Below are positions 5,469 through 9,647 of a DNA stretch of 9,647 nucleotides, piece after piece. The stretch is from Alphaproteobacteria bacterium (GTDB taxonomy: Bacteria > Pseudomonadota > Alphaproteobacteria > Rhizobiales > Devosiaceae): contig JAJRRJ010000192.1 of assembly GCA_024279575.1 (NCBI GenBank), forward strand, positions 1-9,647, written 5' to 3'. Each line of letters begins with the position of its first letter. Position 1 is the first letter of the stretch. The notes under the pieces are model-generated. The model searched no databases and had not been told where the DNA came from. It worked only from the letters and a program-made list of their open reading frames with translations. A program made the position numbers and the translations under genes.

Positions 5469-6344
5469 TCAGGATTCCTGCCATTCCCAATCACCCATTT
5501 GTTTTCTAAACCATGTTCTTTGTCGCTTGGCATATTGATGGGACGCAGTCGCCGCGTTTTCAATCGCTTCAGACTTTGTACTCTGCCCTGCCAACCAGTT
5601 TTCGATTTGACGCACCCCAATCGCTTTCATCGCCGGCAGGCTTTTATCGAGCTTTAGAGCAAGTAATTCTTTCACTTCCTCCACCGCTCCCTGGCTCATC
5701 ATTTGAGAAAAACGCGCTGTAATTCTACTCCGCAAAACATCCCGGTCAGGCGATAGCACAATTTTTTCCAACTTGAAGTTCGCAAGTAAACCCGGTGGCG
5801 TTTCATCCTGCCAAACTGCCAGAGAACGCCCGGTTGCCTTCATCACACTCAACGCCCGCACAACCCGCTGAGTATCAGCTTCCCCAAGACGGGAGGCAGT
5901 TTCAGGGTCCTTCTCAACAAGTAATTTCTGGCGCTGATCTCGCCTAAGACCTAAAATTTCCTTTTCAATTGCAGCAACAATTGGAGCCGGAATTGGCGGC
6001 ACAGAAGTGAATCCATTTATCAGCGCCTGGAAATAAAGCCCTGTTCCGCCTGCAAAAATTAACGTTTTTCCCTCTTGTTCAACCGCACCTATAATTTTTT
6101 CAACATCGCGCAGCCACTCACCAGTGGAATAGCGCCGCTCCGGTGAAACACATCCATACAATAAATGGGTTGCCTGATTAAGCTCTTCTGCCCGTGGACG
6201 TGCACTCAACACACTTAAAACAGAATAGACCTGCATCGAATCCGTATTAACAATCACCCCGCCAGTGCGCTGAGCCAGCTTAATGGCAAGTGCTGACTTG
6301 CCGCCTGCCGTTGGACCCGCTATCAGAATTGCATTTCTAACCAT
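5469..6344 (-). CDS. miaA: tRNA dimethylallyltransferase MiaA
   Basis: MiaA transfers the dimethylallyl group to N6 of adenosine 37 in tRNAs that read codons starting with U, giving i6A, in the cytoplasm. The 291-residue protein carries the family motifs in order: the P-loop GPTAGGKS (10-17), VNTDSMQVY (32-40) for tRNA and prenyl-donor recognition, FAGGTGLYFQALI near 97-109, the RVVRALSVMKATGRS segment near 159-173, MKAIGVRQI, and the C-terminal ATASHQYAKRQRTWFRKQ, matching the TRQYAKRQxTWxR motif. Length is close to the usual 290-310. It is divergent from serB, only 33 bases away from that gene's ATG. No clear Shine-Dalgarno sequence precedes the start, but no other in-frame start fits better, since the P-loop begins only nine residues in. 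No terminator is visible after its stop; the 148 bp to the EAL gene hold repeats instead. Confidence 0.96.
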   Translation of the reverse strand: MVRNAILIAGPTAGGKSALAIKLAQRTGGVIVNTDSMQVYSVLSVLSARPRAEELNQATHLLYGCVSPERRYSTGEWLRDVEKIIGAVEQEGKTLIFAGGTGLYFQALINGFTSVPPIPAPIVAAIEKEILGLRRDQRQKLLVEKDPETASRLGEADTQRVVRALSVMKATGRSLAVWQDETPPGLLANFKLEKIVLSPDRDVLRSRITARFSQMMSQGAVEEVKELLALKLDKSLPAMKAIGVRQIENWLAGQSTKSEAIENAATASHQYAKRQRTWFRKQMGDWEWQES

Positions 6345-6377
6345 ACTTATTCATCTTTGATTTATTGGAATAAAACC

Positions 6378-7253
6378 ATGTCCGTTCTCTGCCTGATTGC
6401 ACATCCAGATGCGCCTGTTTTAACTTCCCAGACTGTTCAGGCCATTCATCGCGAAATTGGCGGAGAAATCAACTGGCTGGCCCAATCAATCGCATGCGAA
6501 ATCATTGCGCCAAAATCAACTGACGCTGTGAAATATGCACGTGAGGGAACCAATGAACTTCCCATCGACATCACTCTGGTCCCCAACAATAATCGTCGCA
6601 AAAAATTATTGCTCGCTGATATGGACTCCACAATGATCGAACAGGAATGCATTGACGAGTTGGCCGATGCGCTCGATATAAAGTTGGAAATTTCTGCAAT
6701 TACAGAACGGGCCATGCGTGGAGAGCTTGATTTTTCAGAGGCGTTAAAAACCCGGGTTGCGTTACTCAAGGGCCTTGATCTGGAGAGAATCAAACAGGTG
6801 CGCCGCGAAGCCATAACACTTTCCCCCGGTGGGCGGGTCCTGGTAAAAACCATGCGTGAATACGGCGCATTTACCTCCTTGGTTTCAGGTGGTTTTACAC
6901 TGTTTGCCGACTATTACGCAAAACGCATCGGGTTTAATGAAGCAATCGCCAACACCCTGGAACTGGATGAAAATGACACACTAACCGGCCTCGTTTCCAA
7001 TCCCATCGTTGACAGTTCCACAAAAGTTGACCACCTGCATGCCCTGAGCACAAAGATGAAACTTACACCCGCCGATGCCATTGCAGTTGGAGATGGCGCC
7101 AACGACCTTCCCATGTTGCAGGCCGCAGGCATGGGAGTGGCACTCCACGCCAAACCCGCAGTAGCGGCTGCCGCCCCCTTTTGCATTGAGCATGGGGATC
7201 TAACCGCACTGCTTTACCTTCAGGGCTATAATGAGGAGGAGTTTGTTCGCTAG
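6378..7253 (+). CDS. serB: Phosphoserine phosphatase SerB
   Basis: SerB dephosphorylates L-phosphoserine, the last step of serine synthesis, as a cytoplasmic HAD-superfamily enzyme. From the ATG at 6378 the protein has 291 residues: an N-terminal ACT-like domain of about 75 residues, then the HAD core. HAD motif I is LLLADMDST with nucleophile Asp81 and acid Asp83; substrate-contact Glu91 lies in the following MIEQECIDE; motif II is SGGF at 170-173; motif III is the Lys at 216; motif IV is GDGANDLPM from 238, which binds Mg2+. The reading frame also opens from TTG at 6357, but the ATG at 6378 has a GGAA seven bases upstream and puts SVLCLIAHPD at the N-terminus, so I chose it. It is the only gene here on the plus strand, divergent from miaA and convergent with degP. 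Confidence 0.96.
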   Translation: MSVLCLIAHPDAPVLTSQTVQAIHREIGGEINWLAQSIACEIIAPKSTDAVKYAREGTNELPIDITLVPNNNRRKKLLLADMDSTMIEQECIDELADALDIKLEISAITERAMRGELDFSEALKTRVALLKGLDLERIKQVRREAITLSPGGRVLVKTMREYGAFTSLVSGGFTLFADYYAKRIGFNEAIANTLELDENDTLTGLVSNPIVDSSTKVDHLHALSTKMKLTPADAIAVGDGANDLPMLQAAGMGVALHAKPAVAAAAPFCIEHGDLTALLYLQGYNEEEFVR

Positions 7254-7289
7254 GACTGTTTTTAGAACAGGTTATTCCGGCTCGCCAAG

Positions 7290-7320
7290 TAAAAACATTA
7301 GCTTGGTCCATATGTTTTTA
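7290..7320. terminator. Weak candidate bidirectional terminator between serB and degP
   Basis: TAAAAACAT (7290-7298) and ATGTTTTTA (7312-7320) are perfect nine-base complements around a 13-base loop, centred in the 101-bp gap between the convergent ends of serB and degP. Each strand has a T-run in the 3' arm of the stem. The stem is almost entirely A-T, so it would be weak; the position is what makes a shared terminator plausible. A second small hairpin, CTGTT with AACAG (7256-7270), lies just after the serB stop without a U-run. Confidence 0.4.
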
Positions 7321-7354
7321 TTCGAGTAAAATCTACGCTCTGGCAGTTAAAAAC

Positions 7355-8848
7355 CTATTGAATCGGCAGGGCAACAAACCGCCCAATACCGCTGGAATCC
7401 CTCAATTTTAACATCAGCGTATCCTGTTGATTTTCTTGCGCTTCCTGAAGGAGCCGCTCAAATTCCTGAACAGTTTCAACCTCAATTTCACCCACGTGGG
7501 ACAAAACCAAACCCGAGCGCATGCCCATATCAAAAGCTGTTGACCTTGCTGTAACCGAATCTACAAGCAAACCTTTTGCCCTGGAGCCTCTTCCTATGTC
7601 CCGCCGAACTGATGCGGTAAGAGGCATAATAGAAAAGCCCAGCATTTGCTGCACATCCTCAGGCAGTCGATAACCATCGTCCACCATATTAATCCCGATG
7701 TTCTCATTTTGCTCGCTCTGCTGCGTTGCTGCAACGAGTTTTTCAACGGTTTCCAGCTGCCCCAGTTTAATTGTCACTTCCACCATTTTCCGATTGCGGA
7801 TAACTTGAACCAAAGAAGAAGTGCCAACCGGCGTCTGCGCCACAATGCGTGGCAAATCCCGCGTTTCAATGATTGGATTGCCGTCAAACAATACGATCAC
7901 ATCACCAGGTTCTAAAATCCCCTGAGAAGGCCCACCACGCGTTACCTCTACAACCAGCGCACCAATGGGCGCGCTTTGCCCAAGGGAAGCAGCAATGTCT
8001 TCAGTAACAGGCTGAATACCAACCCCGAGCCAGCCGCGCCGCGTTTCACCAAATTCTGTCAGCTGATCGATAATTGGCACCGCCAGATTTACCGGCACCG
8101 CAAACCCAATTCCACGCGAACTGCCACCACGCGCAACAATCGCTGTAACAATACCAATAACGTTACCATCCATATCAAACAGTGGCCCGCCCGAATTACC
8201 CAGATTTATTGCTGCATCAGTCTGAATAAAGTCATCGTACGGCCCGGAATTAATATCGCGGTTGCGTGCGGAAACAATGCCAAGCGACACCGACCCGCCA
8301 AGTCCAAACGGATTGCCAATGGCCAAAACCCAGTCACCCACTTCAGCGCTGTCACTGTTACCAAAATTCACAAATGGCAATGGTTCATCAGCAGAAATCT
8401 TCAAAACTGCCAGATCGGTTTTTTCATCAGCCCCAACAAGCTCCGCGACATATCTAATCCCCTGATCCATATAGATCAGAATTTCGTCAGCCCCCGCAAT
8501 CACATGATTGTTGGTAACAATCAGACCCTGCTCACTGATAACAAATCCCGAACCAAGACTACGCGCCTCGCGCATGGCCTCCTCTCCCTGCCCCGAGTTT
8601 GGATTAAGTTCATCAAACAAATCGCGCAACGGAGAACCCGGCGGCAAGCTTGGGAATGGCTCCCCATGCCCACCTTGAACCTGCCTTGAAGTCCCCACGT
8701 TTACAACAGCACCGGAAAGTCGCGCGGCCAATTCTGAAACAGAAGCAGGACCTTGGGCAAAACTTACGGGCACCATGAAAACACTTGCAGCAACCCAAAC
8801 GATGCCAACCCAAAAATAGTGAGTAAGTCTGTGTTTTGGAAGTTTCAT
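7355..8848 (-). CDS. degP: Do-family periplasmic serine protease DegP/HtrA
   Basis: DegP-type proteases degrade or hold misfolded proteins in the periplasm. The 497-residue protein begins with a signal peptide: basic KLPKHR, hydrophobic core about 11-29, and a likely signal peptidase I cut after SFA (residue 31). The trypsin-like domain carries the catalytic triad: His115 in VTNNHVI, Asp145 in KTDLAVL and Ser219 in GNSGGPLF. The stretch 52-97, rich in Pro, Gly and acidic residues, corresponds to the LA loop of the family. PDZ1 spans about 268-365 (RGWLGVGIQPV...) and PDZ2 about 400-495, after a polar, Gln-rich linker (364-385). Two PDZ domains place it with DegP/DegQ/MucD rather than DegS. 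GAGG seven bases upstream supports the ATG at 8848. It follows the DUF2065 gene by 46 bases with no clear terminator, so it is probably cotranscribed with hflC. Which paralogue (DegP or MucD) cannot be settled here. Confidence 0.95.
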   Translation of the reverse strand: MKLPKHRLTHYFWVGIVWVAASVFMVPVSFAQGPASVSELAARLSGAVVNVGTSRQVQGGHGEPFPSLPPGSPLRDLFDELNPNSGQGEEAMREARSLGSGFVISEQGLIVTNNHVIAGADEILIYMDQGIRYVAELVGADEKTDLAVLKISADEPLPFVNFGNSDSAEVGDWVLAIGNPFGLGGSVSLGIVSARNRDINSGPYDDFIQTDAAINLGNSGGPLFDMDGNVIGIVTAIVARGGSSRGIGFAVPVNLAVPIIDQLTEFGETRRGWLGVGIQPVTEDIAASLGQSAPIGALVVEVTRGGPSQGILEPGDVIVLFDGNPIIETRDLPRIVAQTPVGTSSLVQVIRNRKMVEVTIKLGQLETVEKLVAATQQSEQNENIGINMVDDGYRLPEDVQQMLGFSIMPLTASVRRDIGRGSRAKGLLVDSVTARSTAFDMGMRSGLVLSHVGEIEVETVQEFERLLQEAQENQQDTLMLKLRDSSGIGRFVALPIQ

Positions 8849-8894
8849 TGCGCGCCCTCACCCCGTTTACGGGAAAACCAAATATTCTTACCGA

Positions 8895-9080
8895 TCAACT
8901 TCGCAGTAAAAAAAGCACAATAAGCCCCAATGCGGCGAAAGTCAGTGCAACAACACGAAGTTTTGAATTTGGCGTTTCAAGCAGAGAGACCAGCGCCCGC
9001 TTCATTTGTTCTGGAAAAGCTGCATAAAGCAACCCTTCCAGAACAACAGCTAAAGCGAGCGCTGAAAATAGGTCATTCAC
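8895..9080 (-). CDS. DUF2065 small membrane protein (YjeT-like)
   Basis: This 61-residue protein has two hydrophobic segments, about residues 4-21 (LFSALALAVVLEGLLYAAF) and 40-60 (LRVVALTFAALGLIVLFLL), with a basic, polar link between them holding PEQMKRAL. The length, the LVLEGLLYAAFP-type motif, and the place directly after hflC match the DUF2065 family, whose E. coli member YjeT also follows hflKC. The start is GTG at 9080, overlapping the hflC stop by four bases (GTGA); an ATG four bases on lies in another frame. There is no good Shine-Dalgarno sequence, so translation is probably coupled to hflC. Both hydrophobic segments suggest an inner-membrane hairpin. Molecular function is unknown; association with the HflKC-FtsH complex is only a guess from gene order. 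Confidence 0.85.
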   Translation of the reverse strand: MNDLFSALALAVVLEGLLYAAFPEQMKRALVSLLETPNSKLRVVALTFAALGLIVLFLLRS

Positions 9081-9647
9081 CGACCAGTTGTGCTAGGCGT
9101 ACTTACAGACACTTCGTTTCCAAGGCCCGTACCGAAATATTTGAAGTAATCAGAATCCGGCGACAAAATCAGAGACGTATCTGTTCCACCAATGGACTTC
9201 CGATAGGACTCTAACGAGCGATGGAATTCAAAGAATTCAATATCCCGATTATAAGCGTCAGCGAAAACACGGTTACGTTCCGCATCCCCTTCACCGCGTT
9301 TAATTTCAGAATCCTTGTTCGCAGTTGCGAGGATTTCAATAGCCTGACGATCCGCAATAGCGGTAAGCGCCTGGGCAAGCTCCTGACCGCGAGCACGCGC
9401 AAGTGCGGCTTGTGCCAGACGTTCCGCCTTCATTCGGTCAAACGTTTGCGAAGAAACCTGAGATGTCAAATCCGTACGCAAAACGCGCACATCAACAATA
9501 TCAATTCCAAGCTCTGCCATATCTTCACGCAGGATATTGCGCGTTTCAAGCATCATTTCCGTGCGCGCAGCACTCAATGCCGCATTAAAATCCCGTTTGC
9601 CGTAAACTTGGCGCAAGGCCGCATCAAAACGTGTGGAAATACGCCGC
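9077..9647 (-). CDS. hflC: HflC, SPFH-family partner of FtsH (N-terminus cut)
   Basis: HflC forms with HflK a membrane-anchored SPFH complex that surrounds and modulates the FtsH protease. Only the C-terminal 190 residues are inside the window; the frame stays open to the right edge with RRISTRFDAALRQVYGKRDF, so the start lies beyond position 9647. The TTG at 9616 is in the middle of this conserved stretch and is not the start. Recognisable parts are LGIDIVDVRVLRTDL (SPFH end), the coiled-coil segment around SQTFDRMKAERLAQAALARA, and the C-terminal block with ERNRVFADAYNRDIEFFEFHRSLESYRKSI. The last part, SPDSDYFKYFGT followed by a Ser/Thr-rich tail, matches the SPxSxFFxYF pattern of HflC ends. 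The stop overlaps the DUF2065 GTG start. The hflK gene is expected to the right, outside the window. Confidence 0.93.
   Translation of the reverse strand, partial: RRISTRFDAALRQVYGKRDFNAALSAARTEMMLETRNILREDMAELGIDIVDVRVLRTDLTSQVSSQTFDRMKAERLAQAALARARGQELAQALTAIADRQAIEILATANKDSEIKRGEGDAERNRVFADAYNRDIEFFEFHRSLESYRKSIGGTDTSLILSPDSDYFKYFGTGLGNEVSVSTPSTTGR

Noticed and set aside
6357..6377. TTG start for serB giving seven extra residues
   Set aside because: The ATG at 6378 is a better codon with a GGAA upstream and matches the expected N-terminus.
7976..8689. 237-codon plus-strand frame opposite degP
   Set aside because: Low-complexity composition rich in Asn, Arg and Thr, no family motifs; a by-product of degP codon use on the other strand.
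8862..8873. CCCG-TTTA-CGGG hairpin between the DUF2065 gene and degP
   Set aside because: Only four pairs and no U-run in the minus-strand direction; not a credible terminator.
9223..9239. Tandem GAATTCAA repeat in hflC
   Set aside because: It simply encodes the conserved Glu-Phe-Phe-Glu-Phe stretch and needs no other explanation.
9614..9616. TTG as a start for hflC
   Set aside because: Conserved HflC sequence continues in frame to the window edge, so the gene is cut rather than starting here.

Overview
The window looks like a stretch of alphaproteobacterial core chromosome. The gene order hflC, a DUF2065 gene, degP, serB (opposite strand), miaA and an acetolactate synthase pair resembles what I know from Hyphomicrobiales and relatives. 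The proteins have the alphaproteobacterial style of these families: MiaA with GPTAGGKS, IlvB with VIDIAGEAS, and PdxJ starting SVNLNAVAMLRNRR. I see no mobile elements, tRNAs, rRNAs or CRISPR arrays. I cannot name genus or species from sequence alone.

Layout, left to right. Positions 1-3668 on the minus strand read as one transcription unit, in transcription order: a promoter (about 3639-3668), a short branched-chain-amino-acid-rich leader peptide (3552-3602, possibly from 3617), a stacked RNA hairpin region (3523-3576), an intrinsic terminator acting as attenuator (3495-3522), ilvB (1681-3441), ilvN (1105-1659), pdxJ (337-1068) and an unrecognised membrane protein running off the left edge (1-337). 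Positions 3689-5320 hold a minus-strand CSS-motif/EAL cyclic-di-GMP phosphodiesterase. Its 148-bp upstream gap carries a repeated 10-bp motif and an inverted repeat. miaA (minus) and serB (plus) are divergent with 33 bp between them. serB converges on degP. The right end is a minus-strand hflC - DUF2065 - degP envelope quality-control run, with hflC cut by the window edge.

How it fits together. IlvB and IlvN form acetolactate synthase, the first common step to valine and leucine and a step to isoleucine. The leader region shows the parts of ribosome-mediated transcription attenuation: Leu-Ile-Val-Val codons, then hairpins, then a terminator with a U-run before ilvB. pdxJ makes the precursor of pyridoxal phosphate, the cofactor of the transaminases and the threonine dehydratase of the same pathway, so its place downstream of the attenuated ilv genes is sensible but not trivial. 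HflC, the DUF2065 protein and DegP belong to membrane and periplasmic protein quality control. The CSS-type phosphodiesterase may sense periplasmic thiol state.

The most interesting item is the leader peptide plus attenuator before ilvB, which a standard gene caller would miss. Next are the repeat array upstream of the phosphodiesterase gene, the pdxJ/ilv operon arrangement with a coupled unknown membrane protein, and active-site substitutions in PdxJ and IlvB. I found no wholly novel multi-gene system.
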